From Bog-473 sp052148295 (GTDB taxonomy: Bacteria; Actinomycetota; Acidimicrobiia; Acidimicrobiales; RAAP-2), in contig JBKQIP010000230.1 of the NCBI GenBank assembly GCA_052148295.1, positions 1 to 21,455 of the forward strand: a stretch of DNA of 21,455 nt, read 5' to 3'. Of this stretch, positions 14,109-20,860 are shown in pieces. Under the pieces are notes generated by a model. That model made no database searches. It was not told the DNA's origin and worked only from the letters and a program-made list of their open reading frames with translations. Positions within the stretch are counted from its first letter, which is position 1; each line of letters begins with the position of its first letter. The position numbers and the translations under genes were made by a program.

Positions 14109-14933
14109 GTGCCAGCGGAGCTGACGGTGGGCGAGTTCTCCCGAATGACACATCTGAGCGTCAAGACGCTGCGGCATTATCACCAGGTCGGGCTCTTGGA
14201 GCCTGCCCAGGTGAATCCAGAGACCGGCTATCGCTACTACGCCGCCGAGCAGGTCCCCCAAGCCCAGGTCATCCGCCGATTACGCGACCTTGAGATGCCC
14301 GTTCCGGAGGTGAAGGCGGTGCTGGCGGCCCCCGACGTGTCAATCAGAAACGCAGTCATCTCTGCACACCTCGACAGACTTGAGACTGAGCTGGACAGGA
14401 TTCACAACGCTGTTAACTCGCTGAGGAGCATTTTGGAAACTCCAGAGTCCGCAGTCGCCATCGAACCCCGCACGATCCGACCGATGGCTGCGCTCGGAGT
14501 GGCAGAAATGGCCGACCGAAACGACGTGTTCGCCTGGTGGCAGGGTGCGTTGGGCGAGCTGCGAGGCGTGGTGAGGGCTCAAGGACTTGAAGTCACCGGA
14601 CCCAGCGGCGGCCTCTACACCAGCGAACTCTTCCAGCACGGCCGCGGCGAGGCCACCGTCTTCATCCCCATCGACGGGGAGCCTCGCCCGATTGGGCGGG
14701 TGACGCCCGTTGTCGTCCCCGAAGCCGAGCTCGCCGTCCTTACTCATAGAGGTTCGCTTGAAAACGTTGACATCTCCTACGGCCAGCTCGGCTCCTACGT
14801 GACCACCCACGAAATCAGCATTGAAGGTCCGCTTCGCGAGTACTACCTCGTGGATGTGGATGATGTGGTCGATCCGGATCAATGGGTGACCGAGATTTGC
14901 TGGCCGGTCTTCCGCTCCGACGACAATTCGTAG
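14109..14933 (+). CDS. MerR-family transcriptional regulator with GyrI-like effector domain
   Basis: This 274-aa regulator has an N-terminal MerR winged-helix domain (LTVGEFSRMTHLSVKTLRHY, ETGYRYYAAEQVPQAQVIRRLRDL, residues 5-65). A dimerisation helix follows (about 75-110). The C-terminal half (about 120-272) is a GyrI-like/BmrR-type ligand-binding domain ending in REYYLVDVDD and VTEICWPV, where the Glu of TEI matches the acidic residue that contacts cationic drugs in BmrR-like proteins. Such proteins twist stretched promoters on ligand binding. The GTG start is supported by a -10 box 6 bases upstream. The divergent SnoaL-like gene is the likely target. Ligand unknown; hydrophobic or cationic compounds are a family-based guess. 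Confidence 0.93.
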   Translation: MPAELTVGEFSRMTHLSVKTLRHYHQVGLLEPAQVNPETGYRYYAAEQVPQAQVIRRLRDLEMPVPEVKAVLAAPDVSIRNAVISAHLDRLETELDRIHNAVNSLRSILETPESAVAIEPRTIRPMAALGVAEMADRNDVFAWWQGALGELRGVVRAQGLEVTGPSGGLYTSELFQHGRGEATVFIPIDGEPRPIGRVTPVVVPEAELAVLTHRGSLENVDISYGQLGSYVTTHEISIEGPLREYYLVDVDDVVDPDQWVTEICWPVFRSDDNS

Positions 14934-15088
14934 GCGTCAGATCAGCACAGGGTGTCCCATAACCCCGTCCCCCCAATCGTGCTGACCCTGTCCCCGAACA
15001 GTGACTGAGGTCTCGCCGACCGCCAGGTGCTTGCTCCCTTTCACCTCCCCGGAGCGGTGGGACGCTTCCGAGGTTCTCGGGCCTCAGC

Positions 15089-15094
15089 CAGAAT
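15089..15094 (+). promoter_or_regulatory. Putative -10 for a leaderless methyltransferase transcript
   Basis: CAGAAT, close to the CAGACT of the MerR promoter, is followed by 6 bases and GTG 15101. The match to TANNNT lacks the first T. It favours GTG 15101 over the in-frame GTG 15095. Confidence 0.35.
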
Positions 15095-15100
15095 GTGAGG

Positions 15101-15883
15101 GTGGGGCGACCAGACGACATCAGGCTCTCGTTCAACGAAGTGGCGGACATCTACGACAAGGTGCGGCCTTCGTATCCCGCTGGACTCTTCGACGTGCTCT
15201 TTCAGATGCTGCCGTCGCAGCCCGAAATCGTTGAGGTGGGTCCGGGAACGGGCCAAGCCACGAAGGATCTCCTTGCCCGAGGAGCATCGGTGCTCGCCAT
15301 AGAGATTGGTCCGGTGACGGCTGCCAAGTTGCGCTCGAACCTTCTTTCAGATCGGCTGAATGTCCGTGTCGGTGATTTCGAAGTGATGGAGATCGCAGCC
15401 AAAGAGGCTGACGCCGTATTCTCCGCTACCGCCTATCACTGGATCTCCTTAGGGGCGCAGACGGATCGACCCGCTGCGATTCTGCGACCAGGAGGTATCG
15501 TGGCGATCGTCGATTTGATCCAAGTTGACTCGCCCGAGGACAAGGGCTTCTTCGCCGCCGCTCAGCCGATCTATGAACGACATGGCCAGGGTCACACTGG
15601 ACCCGGAGCACCCACTCGTGGAAGCGTCGACCCGAGGATCCGAGCGGTGCTGGACTCAGATCCTCGATTCGATTGCGTTGAGGTCCACCGCTTTGACTGG
15701 GACCAGACCTACAGTGCCTCGGACTACCGCAACCTGATGCTCTCGTACTCGGGCACTCAGATGATGGAGCAGTCAGAGCGAGTTGGGCTGCTCGACGAGA
15801 TGGAGTCCTTCATCCGGAGCGATTTTGGCGGTGTCGTTACGAGGCCGCTCGTCGCCACCCTCACGACCGCCACGCTTCATTGA
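15101..15883 (+). CDS. Class I SAM-dependent methyltransferase
   Basis: This 260-aa enzyme belongs to the small-molecule methyltransferase group that opens with a FNEVADIYDKVRPSYP segment (about 11-26). Motif I is IVEVGPGTGQAT (about 43-54), motif II has AIEIG (66-70), GDF (92-94) follows, the AYHWI signature is at 111-115, and LRPGGIVAIVD (128-138) closes the core. The C-terminal half (YSASDYRNLMLSYSG...) is the substrate cap typical of this type. GTG 15101 is chosen because CAGAAT sits 6 bases upstream; GTG 15095 is in frame and possible. The gene stands 167 bases behind the MerR regulator on the same strand and may or may not share its transcript. Codon use is less GC3-biased than at the window start. 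Confidence 0.9.
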   Translation: MGRPDDIRLSFNEVADIYDKVRPSYPAGLFDVLFQMLPSQPEIVEVGPGTGQATKDLLARGASVLAIEIGPVTAAKLRSNLLSDRLNVRVGDFEVMEIAAKEADAVFSATAYHWISLGAQTDRPAAILRPGGIVAIVDLIQVDSPEDKGFFAAAQPIYERHGQGHTGPGAPTRGSVDPRIRAVLDSDPRFDCVEVHRFDWDQTYSASDYRNLMLSYSGTQMMEQSERVGLLDEMESFIRSDFGGVVTRPLVATLTTATLH

Positions 15884-16119
15884 CGCTAGACCGCCACATC
15901 TGACCTGTCCCGGTCGCCGGGTCGGGGTGCGGCTGACCGAAGCACTTTCGCAGACAAGAGTCACGTGCTGATGGCACTATATGAGTCGGACACCGAGAAG
16001 GCGCTAGATGCTCACTGCGGAAGCCTGACTCGACCGATGAGATTGCGGCTCCTGCCACGTCCAACAATATGAACCGCAGAGAGCGTAAAGGCGGGAAGAG
16101 GGATAGAGAGGACTGAAAA

Positions 16120-16611
16120 ATGGCAGAGGAAAGCAAGCCGGTCGAAGTGTCACGCAGGATCGAGGCATCGGCCCCCCGCATTTTCGAGATCCTGGCGAAT
16201 CCGCAACTCCACATTGATTTCGACGGGTCCGGCATGCTGCGCGGAGCCGTCTTCGACCGTCCCGTCTCCGGTGTCGGTGACGGCTTTACCATGAAGATGA
16301 ATCGACAAGGTCGCGACTACCTCATGCTCAACCTTGTGGTGGAGTTCGAGCCAGGTCGGCGCATCTTCTGGGAACCTGCTCCGGGAGACCTGGCTCCGGC
16401 TGGCGGTGATCCATCAAAAGTCGGGATTGCTGCCGGCTACCGCTGGGGTTATATCCTGACCCCGGACGGAGACGACGCCACCATCGTGACCGAGGTCTTC
16501 GACTACGGCTCCGCACCGGTGGAGATCCGTCAAGCGGTACGCGAGGGCGGGGAGTGGGTTGAAGCCATAACGGCCAGCCTGGAGAAGCTCGAGAAGATCT
16601 GCACCCAGTAG
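16120..16611 (+). CDS. SRPBCC-fold (START/polyketide-cyclase-like) protein
   Basis: This 163-aa protein fits the SRPBCC helix-grip fold: VEVSRRIEASAPRIFEILANPQLHIDFDG at the N-terminus, alternating strands (GDGFTMKMNRQG, LMLNLVVEFEPGRRIFWEPAP, RWGYILTPDGDDATIVTEVFDY) and a long C-terminal helix (EGGEWVEAITASLEKLEKI). The cavity of such proteins binds hydrophobic ligands; members include cyclases and carriers. The ligand is unknown. A GAGAGGA Shine-Dalgarno lies just upstream of the ATG. The 236 bases before it hold no gene, only a 33-codon frame from 15971 that I do not trust. Close downstream on the same strand is a VOC protein gene (70 bases), possibly co-transcribed. Confidence 0.9.
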   Translation: MAEESKPVEVSRRIEASAPRIFEILANPQLHIDFDGSGMLRGAVFDRPVSGVGDGFTMKMNRQGRDYLMLNLVVEFEPGRRIFWEPAPGDLAPAGGDPSKVGIAAGYRWGYILTPDGDDATIVTEVFDYGSAPVEIRQAVREGGEWVEAITASLEKLEKICTQ

Positions 16612-16681
16612 GACTTCCGCCGGAGCGTACGCTTCATGGAGGCATTCGCTGCGTCCACGAGGTGCGAACGGGAGAAGAGAG

Positions 16682-17074
16682 ATGCCTGAGTTCCCTGCGA
16701 TTACTCACGTGGCGCTGACGGTGACGAGCCTTGAACGGAGTGTGCCTTGGTACAAGGATCTGTTCGGCTCGGAACCAATCCTTGACGAGGACACAGGTCC
16801 GTTCCAGCGCGTCGCTTGGCGTACCGGCGGCACAATCGTTGGCGTAACGCAGTTCCCTGACTTGGACAGCACCGAGCCGTTCAACGAGCGGCGGCCGGGG
16901 TTCGATCATCTGGCTTTCGGCTGTGCCAACCGCGATGAGTTAAAGGCATGGGAAATCCATCTGAACGAACTCGGCATCCCCAACGGTGGCATCGTGGACA
17001 CGCCTTACTACTCGGCATTGTCGTTTCGAGATCCCGACAACATCGCACTTGAGTTCTTCGCACCCCGGGGCTAG
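16682..17074 (+). CDS. VOC-superfamily (glyoxalase-fold) protein
   Basis: This 130-aa protein is a two-module glyoxalase/bleomycin-resistance/dioxygenase-fold (VOC) protein. The first module is THVALTVTSLERSVPWYKDLFGS (8-30), with His9 at a usual metal-ligand site. The second starts PGFDHLAFGC (His76) and ends RDPDNIALEFFAP with Glu124. His9, His76 and Glu124 are the typical ligand positions, so a divalent metal is likely bound. Substrate unknown; VOC proteins isomerise, cleave or sequester small molecules, including antibiotics. A GGGAGAAGAG ribosome site precedes the ATG. It follows the SRPBCC gene by 70 bases on the same strand. Confidence 0.93.
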   Translation: MPEFPAITHVALTVTSLERSVPWYKDLFGSEPILDEDTGPFQRVAWRTGGTIVGVTQFPDLDSTEPFNERRPGFDHLAFGCANRDELKAWEIHLNELGIPNGGIVDTPYYSALSFRDPDNIALEFFAPRG

Positions 17075-17171
17075 GACCGGCGGAGTACCCGACTGCTTAT
17101 AGGCCATCCCATACCGCCAACGGGAGGGTGGCTACGGGGCCAGAGCCGGGCGGTGAGAAAGACAGATTGAG

Positions 17172-17939
17172 CTAGACCTTTCTGGCTCGCCAGGCTTCTT
17201 CACACGGCCAGCGGTTGGCCCACCACGTCTCGACGTAGCCGTAGCGGGACGTTGCGCCGGGTGGGGGCCAGAACTCGATCAGATCGAGGACCTCGAAGCC
17301 GTTCTCCCTCAAGAGTCGTAGCCAATCGCCGTGGCCGAGGTGAAACTCGATCGTCGGATCATCGGGCCACTCGAAGCGGTGCATCCCGAACTGGGGACGG
17401 CGGAGTTCTGCGGTGGCCGGCGTCTCGTCCTCGTCGGGGACACAGAGCATGAGCAGTGAGCTGTTCCCCAAGAACACGAGCTCTCCTCCTGGCCGGAGCA
17501 GACGAGACGCCTCGGGTATCCAGGCATAGGGATCGGCCCAGATGGCCGCCCCGTACTCGCTGATGACGAGATCGAACGAGCAGTCGGCAAGGGGAACGTG
17601 CTCGCCCGAAGCCTGCACCAGGGGGAATGACAGCCCGAACTCCGCTTGGAACTGGCGGGCGATGGACAGTTGGCCGGCAGAGGGGTCGACGCCGACCGGC
17701 GTGCCCCCGAGCCTGGCCAGCCAGGCCGAAACATAGGCCGTCCCGCATCCGAGTTCGAGCGTGGACTTGCCCTCGAGGTCGTCGGGGAGCAGGTGGACCG
17801 TTCGTTCCGGCACCCCGAAGATTCCCCAGGTGGGATCCCTCGTCGACCACCCTCGACGGGCCGTCTGCAGCTGATCTTTGTGACGCTGATCCCACGCAGC
17901 CGCGTTGGTCCTGATGTAGTCGAGCGATCCGGTGTCCAC
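17172..17939 (-). CDS. Class I SAM-dependent methyltransferase
   Basis: This 255-aa methyltransferase has motif I TLELGCGTAYVSAWLARLGG (60-79), an acidic ribose-binding residue in GVDPS (83-87), a motif-III region ASGEHVPLADCSFDLVIS (110-127) and LRPGGELVFLG (148-158). This order is typical of methyltransferase-11/25 enzymes acting on small molecules. The N-terminal region (YIRTNAAAWDQRHKD) and the C-terminal FEWPDD...YVETWWANRWP are common in actinobacterial members. Start GTG 17939 is supported by TAGCCT 7 bases upstream, pointing to a leaderless mRNA. It is convergent with the VOC gene at 16.7 kb, 97 bases away. Substrate unknown. Confidence 0.93.
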   Translation of the reverse strand: MDTGSLDYIRTNAAAWDQRHKDQLQTARRGWSTRDPTWGIFGVPERTVHLLPDDLEGKSTLELGCGTAYVSAWLARLGGTPVGVDPSAGQLSIARQFQAEFGLSFPLVQASGEHVPLADCSFDLVISEYGAAIWADPYAWIPEASRLLRPGGELVFLGNSSLLMLCVPDEDETPATAELRRPQFGMHRFEWPDDPTIEFHLGHGDWLRLLRENGFEVLDLIEFWPPPGATSRYGYVETWWANRWPCEEAWRARKV

Positions 17940-17946
17940 GCGATCA

Positions 17947-17952
17947 AGGCTA
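17947..17952 (-). promoter_or_regulatory. -10 box for a leaderless methyltransferase transcript
   Basis: TAGCCT on the minus strand fits TANNNT and is followed by 7 bases and the GTG at 17939. No -35 is seen. Confidence 0.5.
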
Positions 17953-17978
17953 CGACACGCACTCGGGCATCACCGCGG

Positions 17979-18242
17979 CTAAAGGGTGTCCCAGTACACC
18001 AGGTTGGTAGGCAGTTCGGCACAAGTGGGGCAGTGCGGATCAGCACTCCACCACCCTGATCCGCAGCGGCGGTAGGACCTTGCCCGTGGTCGAAGGCGAC
18101 GAATCCAGGCGTCGATAGCAGTTCGCAACCAGTCGAGCTGGCTGCCCGGATCGGCGGCGTTGGGTCCAACATCAGCGAGCAGGGTGTGGACGGCATGCTC
18201 GTCGGCACCGACGCCCGACGCACGTCGGTGCACCTCGCGCAC
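17979..18242 (-). CDS. Doubtful 87-aa frame in a gene-poor stretch
   Basis: Between the methyltransferase and the second VOC gene there are 440 bases without a convincing gene. The best frame here codes for 87 residues: an N-terminal helical part (ADEHAVHTLLADVG, then LDWLRTAIDAWIRRL) and a Cys-rich segment (RCGSGWWSADPHCPTC) that could bind zinc. It shows no known family, no ribosome site and no clear promoter. It may be a gene remnant or a chance frame. Confidence 0.25.
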   Translation of the reverse strand: MREVHRRASGVGADEHAVHTLLADVGPNAADPGSQLDWLRTAIDAWIRRLRPRARSYRRCGSGWWSADPHCPTCAELPTNLVYWDTL

Positions 18243-18367
18243 CGCGCCCTCGGCACCTCTCGCTCGCGGGAGTGAGCATTCGATTTCCGGCTGACCGAAA
18301 GGTGCTCACGGAACCGGCGGACGGGACCGTCTGCCCCGGAGCCCACTCGTCGGCCATCACGGTTTGC

Positions 18368-18373
18368 CATGAT
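18368..18373 (+). promoter_or_regulatory. Putative -10 for a leaderless VOC transcript
   Basis: CATGAT matches the -10 consensus except for the first base. It is followed by 6 bases and GTG 18380, and no other start suits the protein. Confidence 0.35.
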
Positions 18374-18379
18374 TGTCAG

Positions 18380-18769
18380 GTGGAACAACGCGTCAGTGTG
18401 ATCACACTTGGAGTTTCAGATCTCGCCCGAGCCCGCGGCTTCTATGAAGCTCTCGGCTGGGCGGGCGCGCAGCAGCCCGATGACGAGGTGTGCTTTTTCC
18501 AGGTTGGCGGCATGGTTTTTGGATTGTGGACTGCTCTCGGAGGCCACGGTGCTCCCGGGATCGAGTTGGCGTACAACGTGCACTTGCCCCAGGAAGTGAC
18601 CGACGTCTTGAACGAAGCCCTCCAAGCCGGAGGGACGATCGTTCGTCACACAGCTATAGCCGACTGGGGCGGCACAACGGGAGCGTTCGCCGATCCTGAC
18701 GGATACGTGTGGGAGGTGGCGCATAATCCGGGCTGGTCACTTGATACCGACGGTACGATCCACATCTAG
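18380..18769 (+). CDS. VOC-superfamily (glyoxalase-like) protein
   Basis: This 129-aa protein is a VOC-fold member of the glyoxalase/bleomycin-resistance-like type: VSVITLGVSDLARARGFYEALGW (5-27), FFQVGGMVFGLW (39-50), then the second half with AYNVHLPQEVTDVLNEALQAGG and FADPDGYVWEVAHNP, which is the family-typical end. The first metal ligand position is Thr (VITLGV) rather than His/Gln, so metal binding is doubtful. A frame extends upstream to 18272, but that part is unlike the family. GTG 18380 gives the expected N-terminus and lies 6 bases after CATGAT. Substrate unknown. It does not look like a recent duplicate of the VOC gene at 16.7 kb. Confidence 0.9.
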   Translation: MEQRVSVITLGVSDLARARGFYEALGWAGAQQPDDEVCFFQVGGMVFGLWTALGGHGAPGIELAYNVHLPQEVTDVLNEALQAGGTIVRHTAIADWGGTTGAFADPDGYVWEVAHNPGWSLDTDGTIHI

Positions 18770-18842
18770 GTGCCTCAAGCCACACCGGTTCTGGGACACT
18801 CTCACAACCCTCCGACAGCGGAATCAACCCCTGCCCTGGGTG

Positions 18843-18980
18843 TCACTGCCCGACCCTTCCGTCGATGCACTCGCGTAACAGGTCGGCGTGCCCGCAGTGA
18901 CGGGCATACTCCTCGATCCTGTGCACCATAATCTCACGAACCGCGATTCCGCCGCTGATGTTCTCAACCTGCTGGGGTGG
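18843..18980 (-). pseudogene. C-terminal remnant of a DUF664/DinB-fold protein
   Basis: Reading the minus strand in frame directly after the TGA of the secreted-protein gene (18981-18983) gives 45 residues ending at a TGA at 18843-18845. They contain REIMVHRIEEYARHCGHADL and then LRECIDGRVGQ. The pattern EYARHxGHADLLREx-IDG is the typical C-terminus of DUF664/DinB-fold proteins (mycothiol-dependent or metal-dependent enzymes). The rest of the gene, including the N-terminal helices, is missing, so this is a truncated relic. It could be translated only by read-through of the upstream stop. Confidence 0.65.
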
Positions 18981-19829
18981 TCATCGGACGATCTGGATCG
19001 GGACGAACGGCGTGAAGTACGTGGGCGGCGGCGTGCCACCTGGTTCCCCTGGACCGTCGATTCCCACGCCGCTCACCTCGGCCACGGCGTCATAGTGCCC
19101 GGGCGGGAGTGCTGATCCGATCCCTCCGTCGCAGCGCGCCGTGCCCCCGACCATGGCGACGTTCTTCGTTTGACCGGGGTCGAGCAGAGCGGCATACCCC
19201 GTACCAGCAATCGGGCGACTGTCAATGCCGACCACGCGACGCGTGCCGGGGTTGGTGATGACGACTTCGATGGGCGAACCGGTGAGCACTTCCACCCCTT
19301 GGGCGCTGGTGTCATGCAGCGCCACGTGACCGGTCAGGTTCCCCCCGACCCTGACCGTACGGGAGCCGAGGTCGAGGTTCATCGTGTACCCCGCCGGAGT
19401 GGATGTCGGCTCCGCCAAGGTGCCACAGGTCGGACTTCGACCCGGGTGCCCGTTCCACACCGTGTAACCGACCATGATCTGCACGGACGGACCGAACTTC
19501 GCACGCACCTGTTGCGCCAACGACTCGCTCCCCGGCGTGAGGGTCAATACCACCAAGCCGTGCCCGCACTGGCCCAAGCCGGTCAGGTGCGTGCCGACGA
19601 AAGCCGTGACGGCCTTCTCGATGGACCGAGTCTGGGCCGCGGGGACCGGCGCGATGGAGGGGGCGCTGGTACAGGCCGGGGGCACGCCGGGGACCGTCCC
19701 CACAATCGGAGGATATGCGCTCGAGGAGGCAGCCGCGTCCGGTGTACTGATCATCCATGTACCCAACGCCGCCATCGCGAGCATGGCTGCGGTTCGACCG
19801 AACCTCCCCACACAGCAACTATGACGCAT
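18981..19829 (-). CDS. Secreted protein of unknown function
   Basis: This 282-aa protein has an N-terminal signal peptide: basic residues, a hydrophobic stretch AAMLAMAALGTWMI, and a likely cleavage after DAAA (about residue 34). The mature part has two regions: residues about 60-150 (IEKAVTAFVGTHLTGLGQCGHGLVVLTL, QQVRAKFGPSVQIMVGY), and about 150-282, a beta-rich Ig-like or sandwich domain (LGSRTVRVGGNLTGHVALHDTSAQGVEVLTGSP). No catalytic motif is recognised. ATG 19829 is the longest start. GTG 19811 has CATAGT 6 bases upstream, so a leaderless start seven codons later is possible and keeps a signal peptide. Directly after its stop is an in-frame remnant of a DUF664 gene. Confidence 0.82.
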   Translation of the reverse strand: MRHSCCVGRFGRTAAMLAMAALGTWMISTPDAAASSSAYPPIVGTVPGVPPACTSAPSIAPVPAAQTRSIEKAVTAFVGTHLTGLGQCGHGLVVLTLTPGSESLAQQVRAKFGPSVQIMVGYTVWNGHPGRSPTCGTLAEPTSTPAGYTMNLDLGSRTVRVGGNLTGHVALHDTSAQGVEVLTGSPIEVVITNPGTRRVVGIDSRPIAGTGYAALLDPGQTKNVAMVGGTARCDGGIGSALPPGHYDAVAEVSGVGIDGPGEPGGTPPPTYFTPFVPIQIVR

Positions 19830-19929
19830 CAGGGCGGAACATGGTGCGCGGGGCCGGACGGTAGAACCGCGTCCCCCTCGGGAGTGTCGAGATCGATATC
19901 CTGGCTCTCAGCGGCGAGGGTAGGGTGAA

Positions 19930-20847
19930 ATGCAGGCATCAGAGGTTGCGCGTGCGGTGGCTGCCGCCACGTCGACGGGCTCAGCACTTGACCTTACAGT
20001 CGACGAGGCGATCGTTCTTCACAATTCGAACAGGCTCGCGGTGCGCCTGCTGCCTTGTGACGTCCTTGCCCGAGTCGCACATGTCGGGCATCAGGTCGCA
20101 CAGTTCGAAGTCGAGCTTGCGCAACGGCTCGCCGAAGCCGAGAGCCCCGTGGCTGCTCTTGAGCCTCGGGTGGAGCCGCGCGTCTACGAGCACGACGGCT
20201 TCGCGGTCACCCTGTGGACCTACTACGAACCCGTACCACCTCCAGAGCTTTCACCAGCCGACTACGCGCATGCGCTCGAGTGGCTGCATGCCGGCATGCG
20301 GACGCTCGATGTCTCGACGCCACACTTCACGGATCGAGTCGCGGAGGCTCAACGACTCGTGGCGAGCCGCGACCACACTCCGGCGCTCTCCGACGCGGAT
20401 CGGGAGCTTCTCGGCCACACGTTACGAAGCCGGAGACGAGCGATCGGCGACCGCGGCGCCGCCGAGCAGCTGCTGCACGGCGAGCCGCACCCAGGCAACG
20501 TCCTCCGGACGAACAACGGCCCGCGGTTCATAGACCTCGAGACGTGCTGCCGTGGGCCGGTCGAGTTCGACCTCGCCCATGTGCCCGAAGAGGTGAGCGA
20601 GCGCTATCCGGACGCCGATCGAGAGTTGCTCCACGAGTGCCGGGTCCTCGTTCTTGCGATGGTCGCAGCGTGGCGCTGGGATCGAGGCGACCAATTTCCG
20701 GACGGGCAACGAGCAGGCCGAGCTCTCGTCAGCGCCCTCCGCAAGGGTGCACCGTGGCCGGCGCTCGACGTCGTGATGCGGGGCCAGGGTGGTGGCGTCG
20801 TCGCCACCACCGATCGATCCTGCGGGGGCGGACCCGGGCCCTGGTAG
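19930..20847 (+). CDS. Aminoglycoside-phosphotransferase-family (APH/choline kinase-like) protein
   Basis: This 305-aa protein has the APH kinase fold. The N-lobe runs to about 95 (NSNRLAVRLLPCDVLARVAHV, then FEVELAQRL with the Lys/Glu region, and FAVTLWTYYEP as hinge). The C-lobe has the Brenner-type motif HGEPHPGN (183-190) and the metal-binding IDLETCCRGPVEFDLAH (201-217). APH enzymes phosphorylate small hydroxyl groups on sugars, antibiotics or choline; the substrate here is unknown. The base usually read as HGD is HGE here, giving Glu185 in place of Asp. This variant is seen in actinobacterial members, so activity is not excluded. The ATG follows GAGGGTAGGGTGAA with a good ribosome site. 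Codon bias is intermediate. Confidence 0.9.
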   Translation: MQASEVARAVAAATSTGSALDLTVDEAIVLHNSNRLAVRLLPCDVLARVAHVGHQVAQFEVELAQRLAEAESPVAALEPRVEPRVYEHDGFAVTLWTYYEPVPPPELSPADYAHALEWLHAGMRTLDVSTPHFTDRVAEAQRLVASRDHTPALSDADRELLGHTLRSRRRAIGDRGAAEQLLHGEPHPGNVLRTNNGPRFIDLETCCRGPVEFDLAHVPEEVSERYPDADRELLHECRVLVLAMVAAWRWDRGDQFPDGQRAGRALVSALRKGAPWPALDVVMRGQGGGVVATTDRSCGGGPGPW

Positions 20848-20853
20848 TACATT
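20848..20853 (+). promoter_or_regulatory. Putative -10 for a leaderless membrane-protein transcript
   Basis: TACATT fits TANNNT, begins right after the stop codon of the kinase gene, and is followed by 7 bases and GTG 20861. Confidence 0.4.
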
Positions 20854-20860
20854 CCCCGCG

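Noticed and set aside
15971..16072. 33-codon frame starting at ATG 15971
   Set aside because: No ribosome site, no recognisable motif and too short to support without conservation data.
14949..17993. Exact 11-mer AGGGTGTCCCA at 14949-14959 and 17983-17993 as terminal repeats of one mobile element
   Set aside because: Both copies are in the same orientation, the DNA between them carries ordinary genes and no transposase, and 11-bp matches occur by chance in a window of this size. Only the wider motif family is kept as a finding.
17309..18388. Minus-strand 359-codon open frame
   Set aside because: Most of it overlaps the methyltransferase in another phase and its sequence is Ser/Arg/Pro-rich without motifs.
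20729..20737. TCAGCGCCC match to the tRNA-Val 3' end as the far attachment site of an island
   Set aside because: Only 9 bases match, inside the kinase coding region and in GC-rich sequence; chance is the simplest explanation.
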